Source of the DNA: Aquidulcibacter paucihalophilus
GTDB taxonomy: Bacteria > Pseudomonadota > Alphaproteobacteria > Caulobacterales > Caulobacteraceae
Length of the DNA stretch: 64,000 nucleotides
Reading direction: 5' to 3'
Assembly: GCA_030285985.1 (NCBI GenBank)
Contig: CP127384.1
Location: forward strand, 1,910,501 to 1,974,500
How positions within the stretch are numbered: the stretch's first letter is position 1; every line of letters starts with the position of its first letter. The position numbers were made by a program, and so were the translations under genes. Positions 38,008 through 46,471 of the stretch are shown here, one piece after another. The notes under the pieces were generated by a model that had not been told where the DNA came from, made no database searches, and saw only the letters and a list, made by a program, of their open reading frames with translations.

Positions 38008-38882
38008 GACGGCGGCGGCGGCCCGGCATAGCCGCTCGCCGGACTGACCCACTCCCAGTGCCAGGGCTCGAAGGCGTAGGGGACGAAGCCGAAACGGCCG
38101 GCGTTCTTCACCAGCCAGCGATAGGTGGCCCCGCGGCTCATGTGCAGACGGCTGGGCGGCGAGGTGTTGTCGACGCCGAGACCGACGACCTGGCCGACAT
38201 AGAGGTCGACCGCCGTGCCGGTGCGGTGCGGTGAACAGACCGCACGGCGGACGCCGTCGCAATTGCCGGCCGCCGCGCACCGCGCCGCATCGGCCTCCGG
38301 GTCCCGGAAGCCCGAGAAGATCTGCAGCAGCTCCGGATCGTTGGCGACCTCGGGCACCTCGGCCCGGGCGGCAGCAACCATCTGGCGATAGGCCTCAAGC
38401 ACATCACGGCGCAGCAGGCGGGTCAGACGGTCGGCGTGTTCCTCGGACGCGACCAGATAGCCCAGCTGGTACAGGGGCGGCGGATCAGGACAGGGCTCCT
38501 CGCGGACCCGCGCCATGATGAAGGGCCGGCGCTCCTGCCACAGGCCGCGGAAGGTCTGGAAAGTCGCCTGGTCGAATATGCCGGTCGAGGGCAGTTGATG
38601 CGCGGTCTGGAAGTCCGCCAGCCGACGCGCGAAGACCGGAGAACTGGCCGCGCAGCCGGTGGCCAGTTCCTGCTGGATCAGCGGCACATAGGTCTCCCAA
38701 CCCCATTCGGCCGAGCCGAAGGGGGCCCATTCCAGCGAATGCAGCGAAATGCCGTTGGCGAGGGCCGGGCCGCCCCAGTCCTCGATCTGGCGGTCGCAGA
38801 ACTCGGCCTGCGCCTTCGCCGGCCCGGCGACCAGGACGGTCGCGAGGGCGCTGATCAGCAGCAGGAGCAGACGTATCGGCAT
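38004..38882 (-). CDS. D-alanyl-D-alanine carboxypeptidase, VanY-like
   Basis: The 292-residue exported protein has a signal peptide (LLLLLISALATVLVAGPAKAQ) and a C-terminal LAS-type peptidase domain. Zinc ligands lie in CSPHRTGTAVDLYVG and FEPWHWEWV, and SGFRDPEADAARC precedes them. A VPLIQQELATGC region and a QTAHQLPSTGIFDQATFQTF peptidoglycan-binding-like stretch lie in the N-terminal half. It should trim peptidoglycan stem peptides. It is coupled to the HELTH protein downstream. Confidence 0.87.
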   Translation of the reverse strand: MPIRLLLLLISALATVLVAGPAKAQAEFCDRQIEDWGGPALANGISLHSLEWAPFGSAEWGWETYVPLIQQELATGCAASSPVFARRLADFQTAHQLPSTGIFDQATFQTFRGLWQERRPFIMARVREEPCPDPPPLYQLGYLVASEEHADRLTRLLRRDVLEAYRQMVAAARAEVPEVANDPELLQIFSGFRDPEADAARCAAAGNCDGVRRAVCSPHRTGTAVDLYVGQVVGLGVDNTSPPSRLHMSRGATYRWLVKNAGRFGFVPYAFEPWHWEWVSPASGYAGPPPPS

Positions 38883-39024
38883 CGGGGAAGCTGACCCTGT
38901 CTCTGTGTCCGCTGCAAGGCCCTTCACGCCGGGACAGAACGCGGGGTCGACGGCTCGCGTGATGCGCGCAAAGGCGGCATGGTGTCCGAACGGCCGACTC
39001 AGGGCCGGACCGCCGGACGCATCC

Positions 39025-40413
39025 ATGACCGACGCCGCCCCGACTGCGCCTCCAGCCGCCGCTCCGGCGCGCCGATCCAACGCCATCCTCGCCGCCTTCT
39101 CCGGCCCCTGCCTGCCGCTGGCGGCCTTCGGCGTCGCCCTGCCGGTGACCCTGCCCGAGTTCTACGCGACCTATGTAGGGCTGGAGCTGGGGGTGGTCGC
39201 CGCGGTCTTCATGGCCGTGCGGCTGATCGACATCGTCTTCGACCCGTTCATCGGCTGGGGCATGGACAAGACGAAGACGAAGTGGGGCCGATACCGGCCG
39301 TGGATGGCGATCTCGACGCCGATCCTGATGCTGTCGGCCCTTATGATGTTCGTCCTGGTCCAGCCGGGGGCCGGCGCGGCCTATCTGTTCGGCTGGCTGC
39401 TGGTCCTCTACCTCGGCTTCTCGATCGGCACTCTCGGCCAGCTGGGCTGGGCGGCGGTGCTTGCCCCTCAATACGACCAGCGCAGCCGCGTCTATGGCTG
39501 GTGGCAGGTGTTCAACATCATCGGCGTGATCCTGATCCTGATCCTGCCGACGGTGGTGGTGAAGACCGGCATCGGCGACTACGCCGCGGGGGTGCGGATC
39601 ATGGGCTGGGCGATCATGATCGCCCTGCCCGTCACCATCGGCCTGGCCATGTTCGTCGTGCCCGAGCCGGTCAACGCCGGTGCCGCGCCGCATGGCGGGC
39701 CGAAGGCCTACCTCGGCCTGTTCAGCAAGAAGACGGTGCGCAAGCTGCTGTTCGCCGACCTGCTGCTGGGCGTCGCACCGGGCATCACCGGCTCGCTGCT
39801 GTTCTTCTTCTTCGGCCAGATCAAGGGCTACGACCACACCCAGGCGTCGCTGTTCATGCTGTTCTATTTCGTCGCCGGACTGGTCGGAGCGCCTTTCTGG
39901 GCCTGGCTCGCGACCCGCATCGGCAAGGACAAGGCACTGGCGACGGCCAGCCTTGTGTTCGCGGCCTTCTACATCGGGGCGACCCTGGTCCCGGGCGGCA
40001 ATTTCGCCCTGACCGCCGCCGCCATGTTCATCGCCGGCCTGCCCTATGCGGCCGGCCTGTTCCTTTTGCGGGCCATGATGGCCGACGCGGGCGACGAGGT
40101 GCGGCTGGACACGGGCGTGGACCGCACCGGTCTGATGTTCTCGATCCTGTCGGCCACGACCAAGATCGGCCATGTCGTGGCCCTGATCCCCTATCTGATC
40201 CTGCAGTGGGTCGGGTTCAGCGCCCTTCCGGGGCCGGAGGGCAACAGCGAGGGCTCGCTGCTGACGCTGCAGATCCTGTTCATCCTCGTCCCCGGCCTGT
40301 TGCTGGCGGCGGCGGCGCTGGTGCTCAAGGGCTATCCGCTGACGCCCGCCCGGCACGACGAGATCCGCAAGGCGCTGGAAGAACGCGACGGCGCGGCGAC
40401 GGCCTCCGCATGA
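39025..40413 (+). CDS. GPH-type MFS transporter (sugar:cation symporter family)
   Basis: The 462-residue protein has about 12 membrane helices. RLIDIVFDPFIGWGMDKTKTKWGRYRPWM is the hallmark of glycoside-pentoside-hexuronide (MelB-like) symporters. The substrate is unknown, and no sugar genes are adjacent. The frame is open upstream, but the hydrophobic protein begins at MTDAAPTAPP. Its stop overlaps the mazG start. Confidence 0.88.
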   Translation: MTDAAPTAPPAAAPARRSNAILAAFSGPCLPLAAFGVALPVTLPEFYATYVGLELGVVAAVFMAVRLIDIVFDPFIGWGMDKTKTKWGRYRPWMAISTPILMLSALMMFVLVQPGAGAAYLFGWLLVLYLGFSIGTLGQLGWAAVLAPQYDQRSRVYGWWQVFNIIGVILILILPTVVVKTGIGDYAAGVRIMGWAIMIALPVTIGLAMFVVPEPVNAGAAPHGGPKAYLGLFSKKTVRKLLFADLLLGVAPGITGSLLFFFFGQIKGYDHTQASLFMLFYFVAGLVGAPFWAWLATRIGKDKALATASLVFAAFYIGATLVPGGNFALTAAAMFIAGLPYAAGLFLLRAMMADAGDEVRLDTGVDRTGLMFSILSATTKIGHVVALIPYLILQWVGFSALPGPEGNSEGSLLTLQILFILVPGLLLAAAALVLKGYPLTPARHDEIRKALEERDGAATASA

Positions 40414-41201
40414 CACCTATCGACCGCCTGATCGGCATCATGGCCCGGCTGCGCGACCCCGACGGCGGCTGTCCGTGGGACGTGGAGCAGACCTTCGCCA
40501 CCATCGCCCCCTATACGATCGAGGAGGCCTATGAGGTCGCCGACGCCATCGAGCGCGGCGACATGGACGAGCTGAAGTCCGAGCTCGGCGACCTGCTGTT
40601 CCAGACCGTCTTCCACGCCCGCATGGCCGAGGAACAGGGGCTGTTCGCCTTCGACGACGTGGCCAACGCCATCGCCGACAAGCTGGAACGCCGCCACCCG
40701 CACGTGTTCGGCGACGAGGCGGCGAAACCGGATGGCGTGGCCCAGAAGGCGCGCTGGGAGGACATCAAGGCCGCCGAGCGCGTGGCCAAGGCCCAGCACG
40801 GCGCGCTGGACGACGTGCCGGTGGGCCTGCCCGCGTTGGCGCGGGCGGCGAAGCTGACCAAACGCGCCGCCCGCGTCGGCTTCGACTGGCCCTCGACCGA
40901 CGAGGTCTTCGACAAGCTGCACGAGGAGGTCGCCGAACTGCGCGTCGAGATCGCCGCGGGGGACCTGGACAAGGCCCGCGGCGAGGTCGGCGACCTGCTG
41001 TTCGTGGTGGCCAATCTGGCACGGAAGCTGGGCGTCGAGCCGGAGGACGCCCTGCGCGGGGCCAATGCGAAATTCGTCCGGCGGTTCGGGTTTATCGAGG
41101 CCGAGCTGGCGAAAGACGGGCGCGGACCGGAGCAGAGCGATCTGGCCGAGATGGACGGGCTGTGGGACGCGGCGAAGGCGGCGGAGCGCAGCGGCAGCTG
41201 A
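40410..41201 (+). CDS. mazG: Nucleoside triphosphate pyrophosphohydrolase MazG
   Basis: MazG hydrolyses NTPs to NMP and pyrophosphate, clearing odd nucleotides. The 263-residue protein has two MazG domains. The first shows CPWDVEQTFATIAPYTIEEAYEV and ELGDLLFQTVFHA. The second shows DKLHEEVAELRVE and EVGDLLFVVANLARKLG, with the ExxE and ExxD metal ligands. ATG overlaps the transporter stop. It is near hflX-hfq, as in Caulobacter relatives. Confidence 0.96.
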   Translation: MTPIDRLIGIMARLRDPDGGCPWDVEQTFATIAPYTIEEAYEVADAIERGDMDELKSELGDLLFQTVFHARMAEEQGLFAFDDVANAIADKLERRHPHVFGDEAAKPDGVAQKARWEDIKAAERVAKAQHGALDDVPVGLPALARAAKLTKRAARVGFDWPSTDEVFDKLHEEVAELRVEIAAGDLDKARGEVGDLLFVVANLARKLGVEPEDALRGANAKFVRRFGFIEAELAKDGRGPEQSDLAEMDGLWDAAKAAERSGS

Positions 41202-41283
41202 CGCCCCCTCCCCACAAGGTGCGGAGGCAACTGAATATCACCCTAGATGGTATTATGTAGACACTCTTAACGTACGCACCTAC

Positions 41284-41761
41284 CGTCTCCTCCCTGTGGC
41301 GAAGCCATGGGGAGGGGGACCATGCGAAGCATGGTGGAGGGGTGACAGCGCTCCTGACAGTCGAGAGGGCCCGCGAGCTTCGCCGGCGCATGACGCCACC
41401 GGAGATGCGGCTATGGGCCTGTCTGCGCGGCAAGCGACTGGCGGGACTGAAGTTTCGCCGTCAGCATCCGATCGGCCCCTACATCCTGGACTTCTACTGT
41501 GCTGCAGCGAAGCTGGCAGTCGAGGTGGATGGACGGGGTCACGAGCGTCCGGACCGCATCGCACATGACCGACGGCGGACTGTCTGGCTTCGGGAGCAGA
41601 ACATCCGGGTTATTCGGCTTGCGGCCGACAGCGTGAGGACTGAGCTTGACGGAGTCCTCGACTTCATCGCGCATATCGCCCGGGAGCGGTGCGGTTGAAA
41701 CCCCTCCACCACGCTTCGCGTGGTCCCCCTCCCCATTCGCTTCGCGAACAGGGAGGAGACG
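41284..41761. mobile_element. Inverted-repeat cassette enclosing a DUF559 gene
   Basis: The left arm (41284-41342) contains CGTCTCCTCCCTGT, GGGGAGGGGGACCATGCG and CATGGTGGAGGGG. The right arm (41701-41761) is its reverse complement over almost 60 bp, with scattered changes. The arms end at the start codon on one side and two bases after the stop on the other, so the unit is arm-gene-arm with nothing left over. The right arm ends one base before the hflX stop codon. I see no clear target-site duplication. Calling it mobile is inference from layout. Confidence 0.6.
41342..41698 (+). CDS. DUF559 endonuclease-like protein (PD-(D/E)XK fold)
   Basis: The 118-residue protein has a Vsr-like restriction nuclease fold: LKFRRQHPIGPYILDFYC with Asp50, LAVEVDGRGH with Glu61 and Asp63, then RTVWLREQNIRVIRL. 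The active-site residues are intact. The GTG start lies at the end of the left repeat arm, and the stop is followed at once by the right arm. No methylase or other partner is adjacent. Confidence 0.87.
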   Translation: MTALLTVERARELRRRMTPPEMRLWACLRGKRLAGLKFRRQHPIGPYILDFYCAAAKLAVEVDGRGHERPDRIAHDRRRTVWLREQNIRVIRLAADSVRTELDGVLDFIAHIARERCG

Positions 41762-41762
41762 A

Positions 41763-43175
41763 TTACCCGAACTGCCGCTCGAACCGGCCCAGCGCCGCCG
41801 GGTGCAGCCGCACGACCACATGGGTGCGGCCCTCGTCGTCCGTCTCCCGGCGGGTGACCCGCCCGTTCTCATAGAGCCAGGCCAGCGCCTCGCCCTGCGC
41901 GGGTAACAGCACCAGTTCCGTCTCCGGGTCGTCGTCGATCAGGCCGGCAATGGTGTCGCGCAGGGGTTCGATCCCCTCCCCGGTCCAGGCCGAGACGGCG
42001 ACCGCCCGGCCCTCGCGGGACAGGCGTTCGGCCTGGCCGAGCACGGCCTCGCGGACCTCGTCATCGAGCAGGTCGATCTTGTTCCAGACCTCGAGCACCC
42101 GGCGGGTCTTGCCCTCGGGCGTCTCGATCTGTTTCAGCACCGCCTCGACGTCCTTCGACTGGGCCTCGCTGTCGGGTGACGCGATGTCGCGGACGTGCAG
42201 GATCAGGTCGGCCTCGCCCACCTCCTCCAGCGTCGCCCGGAAGCTCTCGACCAGTTCGTGCGGCAGGTCGGAGATGAAGCCGACGGTGTCGGCGACGATG
42301 GCCGGGCGGCCCTGCGGCAGACGGATGGTGCGCTGGGTGGTGTCGAGGGTGGCGAACAGCAGGTCCTTGGCCACCACGTCCGAACCCGTCAGCCGGTTGA
42401 ACAGGGTCGACTTGCCGGCGTTGGTGTAGCCGACCAGGGCGATGGTCGGGAACGGCACCTTCTGGCGCTGTTTGCGATGCAGGCCGCGGGTGCGGCGCAC
42501 CTCGTCCAGCTCGACCTTGAGCTTGACGATGCGGTCGGCGATCAGGCGGCGGTCGAGCTCGATCTGGGTCTCGCCGGGGCCGCCGGTCGAGCCGGTGCCG
42601 CCGCGTTGCCGCTCGAGGTGGGTCCAGGTCCGCACCAGCCGCGACTTCTCATAGTCGAGCCGCGCCAGCTCGACCTGCAGCCGGCCTTCCTTGGTGCGCG
42701 CGCGGCGGCCGAAGATCTCGAGGATCAGGCCGGTGCGGTCGATGACCTTGCAGTCCCAGGCCTTTTCCAGATTGCGCTGCTGCACCGGCGACAACTGGTC
42801 ATCGATGACCACGGCCTCGGCCTCGGCGGCGCGGACCAGGGCGGCCAGTTCCTCGACCTTGCCCGAGCCGAACAGGGTGGCGGGCGTGACCTTGCGGATG
42901 CGCACGATCTCTTCCCCGCGGACGTCGAGGTCCAGCGCCCGGGCGAGGCCGACGGCCTCCTCCAGACGTTCGACCGACTGGCGCGAACTTTCACTCGCGC
43001 CGGAGTCGGAGCGTTCGGGGTGGATGACGACCGCCCGGATGAGGGGGACGGCGTGGTCGATATGTTTGGTGGTCAGGTCTCGGGCTTTCGTTACGCCGTC
43101 ATCCTCGGGCTTGACCCGGGGACCGGATTTCGTGGTGCTGGTCGACAGATAGGAAGTCGCCGGCCATCGGGCCAT
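41763..43175 (-). CDS. hflX: GTPase HflX
   Basis: HflX is a ribosome-splitting GTPase. The 470-residue protein has the HflX N-domain (EEIVRIRKVTPATLFGSGKVEEL, QRNLEKAWDCKVIDRTGLIL), the GGTGSTGGPGETQIELDRR linker, and the G domain with GYTNAGKST, DTVGFISDLP and NKID. The first 30 residues are unlike the family and include RVKPEDDG, the translation of a palindromic repeat. No ATG, GTG or TTG exists between 43175 and the conserved part, so this extension seems to be real. It follows hfq on the same strand. Confidence 0.93.
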   Translation of the reverse strand: MARWPATSYLSTSTTKSGPRVKPEDDGVTKARDLTTKHIDHAVPLIRAVVIHPERSDSGASESSRQSVERLEEAVGLARALDLDVRGEEIVRIRKVTPATLFGSGKVEELAALVRAAEAEAVVIDDQLSPVQQRNLEKAWDCKVIDRTGLILEIFGRRARTKEGRLQVELARLDYEKSRLVRTWTHLERQRGGTGSTGGPGETQIELDRRLIADRIVKLKVELDEVRRTRGLHRKQRQKVPFPTIALVGYTNAGKSTLFNRLTGSDVVAKDLLFATLDTTQRTIRLPQGRPAIVADTVGFISDLPHELVESFRATLEEVGEADLILHVRDIASPDSEAQSKDVEAVLKQIETPEGKTRRVLEVWNKIDLLDDEVREAVLGQAERLSREGRAVAVSAWTGEGIEPLRDTIAGLIDDDPETELVLLPAQGEALAWLYENGRVTRRETDDEGRTHVVVRLHPAALGRFERQFG

Positions 43176-43230
43176 CCCTGACGCATCGCCGCACCACGTC
43201 TGGCCCTCGGGTCAAGCCCGAGGGTGACGG
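43096..43230. repeat. Palindromic repeat straddling the hflX start
   Basis: The left arm 43096-43122 (CCGTCATCCTCGGGCTTGAC and on) lies inside the hflX coding sequence. The right arm 43204-43230 (CCCTCGGGTCAAGCCCGAGG and on) lies in the hfq-hflX gap. The arms are 27 bp with few mismatches, and the spacer is about 80 bp. The sequence is that of the familiar alphaproteobacterial repeat whose translation reads SGPRVKPEDDG. Confidence 0.85.
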
Positions 43231-43247
43231 CAGAAGGGACCGGGCCG

Positions 43248-43493
43248 TCAGTCCTCGTCCGCCTCCGGCTCGTACAGCTGCACGGGCGCGGACGGCATGA
43301 TGGTCGAAATGGCGTGTTTGTAGACCAGCTGCGACTGGCCATCGCGGCGCAGCAGCACACAGAAGTTGTCGAACCAGGTCACGATGCCCTGCAGCTTGAC
43401 GCCGTTGACGAGGAAGATGGTCAGCGGCGTCTTGGTCTTGCGGACGCTGTTGAGGAAGGTGTCCTGAAGGTTCTTGGACTTGTCTTGCGACAT
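43248..43493 (-). CDS. hfq: RNA chaperone Hfq
   Basis: Hfq pairs small RNAs with mRNAs. The 81-residue protein has the Sm1 motif ([28 protein letters not shown] split over strands) and the Sm2 motif [12 protein letters not shown] with the conserved YKH. The C-terminal tail is short and acidic, as in alphaproteobacteria. It precedes hflX. Confidence 0.98.
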   Translation of the reverse strand: MSQDKSKNLQDTFLNSVRKTKTPLTIFLVNGVKLQGIVTWFDNFCVLLRRDGQSQLVYKHAISTIMPSAPVQLYEPEADED

Positions 43494-43721
43494 GGCAGGT
43501 TCAGCCTGTTCTTGCTTGTTCTCCGGCCGAGGGAGCGGCGCGGGGCTGGATCGAATGTCCGGCCCGGCACCTTAGCCACCGGCCATACAGGTCCGCAACG
43601 CCTGGATGGCGTGGCGGTACCTCTGGTCAAGGCTTCGGATCGCAGGAAGACACCAGCCGCTTCCCGAATCGAGCCCCCGGTGGTGTATTTCGTCACACTC
43701 AACCTTGCAGGGGTCAGGTCA

Positions 43722-44177
43722 ATGGATGCGGTTCGTCTGACGGGTCGTCCGGTCACCAAAGTCTGCGGGGTTATCCTGCTGGCTCTGTTTGCAACAGGAG
43801 CGAGCCGGCAGGACACCCCACCGAGAACGGGAGCCGAGATGGTTGCGCATGAGCGCGCGCGCTGGCCGTTCATTGTGGCGCCTGACGGACGGGTCGGCAT
43901 TCCGGTGCGAGCATCGAAGGAACTGGCCCGGTCAGCACAGTTGCGCGTCTGCACGTATCAAGGGGGCAGACCCCGAACGTGGGAGGTGCTTCGGCGGAGT
44001 TGTAGAGGCGGAGCGGACTACTGCACGGTGTTCGTCGCGGCCGCGATCCATGATGAGATGCTCTACATCGAGTATGACATCGACAACCCGCCTGTCGCGG
44101 TAGCGTCAGACGAACCCTGCACCCAGCCGTATCGCCAGCCCACCGGCATTCTCCCCCGGGTCATGCCTTCGAACTGA
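43722..44177 (+). CDS. Secreted hypothetical protein
   Basis: The 151-residue protein has a signal sequence (VCGVILLALFATGAS) and a mature part with four cysteines (about residues 81, 95, 102, 134), suggesting disulfides. I recognise no family. An AGGGGTC site precedes the ATG at 43722; open frame upstream from 43224 is a shadow of hfq. It is convergent with dat and interrupts the ntrX-dat-hfq block on the other strand, so it may be a later insertion. Confidence 0.6.
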   Translation: MDAVRLTGRPVTKVCGVILLALFATGASRQDTPPRTGAEMVAHERARWPFIVAPDGRVGIPVRASKELARSAQLRVCTYQGGRPRTWEVLRRSCRGGADYCTVFVAAAIHDEMLYIEYDIDNPPVAVASDEPCTQPYRQPTGILPRVMPSN

Positions 44178-44186
44178 CCGCGCGGA

Positions 44187-45050
44187 TCAGACCGCGTCCC
44201 GCATCGCCTGATCGAGATACAGCTCCCGCAGCCGGGTCGCGATCGGACCGGGCTTGCCGTTGCCGATCTTCACGCCGTCGATCGAGGTCGCCGGCATCAC
44301 GAAGCCGCTGGCCGAGGTGTAGAAGGCCTCGCGCGCGCGTTTGGCCTCGTCCACAGAGAAAGCCCTTTCCTCGAAGGCCAGACCCTCGTCGGCGATCAGG
44401 GCCATGACCGCCGCGCGGGTGATGCCGTGCAGGATATTGGCCTGGGTGTCCCGCGTCCGCAGCGTGCCGTTCTCGTCTACGATCCAGGCGTTGGTCGACG
44501 AGCCCTCGGTGACCAGACCCATCTCGTCGACCATCCAGGCCTCCGCGGCGCCGCGTTCCTTGGCCGCCTGTTTGGCGAGGACGTTGGGCAGCAGGCCGAC
44601 CGTCTTGATGTCGCAACGGCCCCACCGGATGTCCGGATGGGTGACGACGGCCACCCCCTTCTTCGCCGCCGCATTGCCCTTCGACAGCGGCAGGGATTTC
44701 GCCGTGATCACAACGCTGGGCGGGGTGCCTTCCGGCGGGAACGGGTGATCCCGGCGGGCCGTGCCGCGGGTGACCTGGATATAGACCAGCCCCTCACGCA
44801 CCCGGTTGCGCCGGACCGTCTCGTTCAGCACGCGGGTCAGGGCCTCGGGCGTCATCGGGATCGGGATGCGCAGCTCGTTCAGGCTGCGGTGCAGGCGGGT
44901 CATGTGGCCGTCGAAATCGGCCATCCGGCCGTCGAACACCGACCAGACCTCATAGACTCCGTCGGCGAACTGGAAGCCGCGATCCTCGACATGGATCACG
45001 GCCTGACCATGCGGCTGGTACTGGCCATTCACATAGGCGACGCGGCTCAT
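44187..45050 (-). CDS. dat: D-amino acid aminotransferase (class IV)
   Basis: The PLP enzyme moves amino groups between D-amino acids and 2-oxo acids, giving D-Ala or D-Glu. The 287-residue fold-IV protein has AYVNGQYQPHGQAVIHVEDRGFQFADGVYEV and the PLP lysine near 149 in CDIKTVGLLPNVLAKQ. It also has EGSSTNAWIVDENGTL and TSASGFVMPATSIDG. Branched-chain transaminase is less likely. Its ATG overlaps the ntrX stop. Confidence 0.88.
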   Translation of the reverse strand: MSRVAYVNGQYQPHGQAVIHVEDRGFQFADGVYEVWSVFDGRMADFDGHMTRLHRSLNELRIPIPMTPEALTRVLNETVRRNRVREGLVYIQVTRGTARRDHPFPPEGTPPSVVITAKSLPLSKGNAAAKKGVAVVTHPDIRWGRCDIKTVGLLPNVLAKQAAKERGAAEAWMVDEMGLVTEGSSTNAWIVDENGTLRTRDTQANILHGITRAAVMALIADEGLAFEERAFSVDEAKRAREAFYTSASGFVMPATSIDGVKIGNGKPGPIATRLRELYLDQAMRDAV

Positions 45051-46462
45051 TCTTCGATTGCCTCTTCGATATCGTCTTCGCCGCCCCTCGACGGGGACAC
45101 GCCCAGGGATTTGAGTTTCCGGTGCAGGGCCGAGCGCTCCATGCCGATGAAGGCCGCGGTGCGCGAGATATTGCCGCCGAAGCGCATGATCTGGGCCGCC
45201 AGATATTCGCGCTCGAACACCTCGCGGGCCTCGCGCAGCGGCAGGGCGATGATCCGCTCGCCGCCGAGCGTGCCGGTCGAATTGGCGTTGGTCGCCTCCT
45301 GCGGCAGCATGTCGGCGCTGATCGGCTGGTCAGGATCGCCGGTGGCCAGGATCAGCAGCCGTTCCACGTTATTGCGCAGCTGACGGACGTTGCCGGGCCA
45401 GGGATGAACCTGGAGCACGGCGATGGCATCGTCGCCGAGGCGGCGCTTTGGCAGGCCCTGGGACGCCGACAGGGTGTCGATGAAATAGTCGATCAGTTCC
45501 TGGATGTCCTCGCGCCGCTCGGACAGGGCCGGCACGCGGATCGGCACGACGTTCAGGCGGTGGAACAGGTCCTCGCGGAACCGGCCCTCGGCGATCTCGA
45601 CCTTCAGGTCGCGCGAGGTCGAGGTGACCACGCGGATGTCGACCTGGACGTCCTGTTCGCCGCCGACGCGGCGGAAGCGTTGTTCGACCAGCACGCGCAG
45701 AACCCGGCTCTGGCTTTCGCGCGGCATGTCGCCGACGTCGTCCAGATAGAGGGTCCCGTTGTGGGCGCGCTCGAAGACGCCGATCTTGCGCGGGCGACCG
45801 TCGTGGCCCTCTTCGCCGAACAGTTCGATGTCCAGCCGTTCGGGCGTCATCCCGGCGGCGGCGATGGCGACGAACTCACCCTTGGAGCGGGCGCTGGCCT
45901 CGTGGATCTGACGCGCCACAAGCTCCTTGCCCGAGCCCGGAGGCCCCGAGATCAGGACCCGGCTGTTGGCCGGGGCGACCTTGGCGACGGTGCTGCGCAG
46001 GGTCTGGGCCGCCGCCGAGCGGCCGATGAAACCGGACGGCGCTGCGACCTGGGCCCGCAGTCGACGGTTCTCGCGCTTCAGCGATGACGCCTCAAGCGCC
46101 CGCTGCACAACGACCACGAGGCGATCGGACTTGAAGGGCTTTTCGATGAAGTCATAGGCCCCCCGCTGGAGCGCGGTGACGGCCGTCTCGATGTTGCCGT
46201 GGCCCGAGATCATCACCACCGGCAGGTCGGGATCCAGCTCCTTGATGACGTCGAGCAGCTCCAGTCCGTCCAGACCGCCGCCCTGCATCCAGATGTCGAG
46301 CAGGGCCAGCGACGGCCGCCGGGCCCGGATCGCGGCCAGGGCCTCGTCCGAGTTGGAGGCGACGCGCACGCCGTGACCCTCATCCTCGAGCAGGCCTGAG
46401 ACCAGTTCGCGGATGTCGGCCTCGTCGTCGACGACCAGAATGTCGGCTCCCGTGGATCGCAT
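45047..46462 (-). CDS. ntrX: Response regulator NtrX, lacking GAFTGA
   Basis: The 471-residue protein has a receiver domain (acidic pocket near 12-13, phosphate acceptor Asp56 in ALLDIWM, Lys108). An AAA+ domain follows (Walker A ISGPPGSGKE at about 171-180, Walker B LYLDDVGDMP), then a Fis-like DNA-binding end (NISRTAAFIGMERSALHRKLKSLGV). Where sigma-54 activators have GAFTGA, it reads EEGHDGRPRKIG, so contact with sigma-54 is unlikely. It lies nine bases after ntrY. Confidence 0.94.
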   Translation of the reverse strand: MRSTGADILVVDDEADIRELVSGLLEDEGHGVRVASNSDEALAAIRARRPSLALLDIWMQGGGLDGLELLDVIKELDPDLPVVMISGHGNIETAVTALQRGAYDFIEKPFKSDRLVVVVQRALEASSLKRENRRLRAQVAAPSGFIGRSAAAQTLRSTVAKVAPANSRVLISGPPGSGKELVARQIHEASARSKGEFVAIAAAGMTPERLDIELFGEEGHDGRPRKIGVFERAHNGTLYLDDVGDMPRESQSRVLRVLVEQRFRRVGGEQDVQVDIRVVTSTSRDLKVEIAEGRFREDLFHRLNVVPIRVPALSERREDIQELIDYFIDTLSASQGLPKRRLGDDAIAVLQVHPWPGNVRQLRNNVERLLILATGDPDQPISADMLPQEATNANSTGTLGGERIIALPLREAREVFEREYLAAQIMRFGGNISRTAAFIGMERSALHRKLKSLGVSPSRGGEDDIEEAIEE

Positions 46463-46471
46463 GACGCCTCG

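Noticed and set aside
38485..40416. A 643-codon minus-strand frame across the VanY and transporter genes.
   Set aside because: It is rich in Gln, His, Arg and Asp with no domain, and lies opposite a 12-helix transporter.
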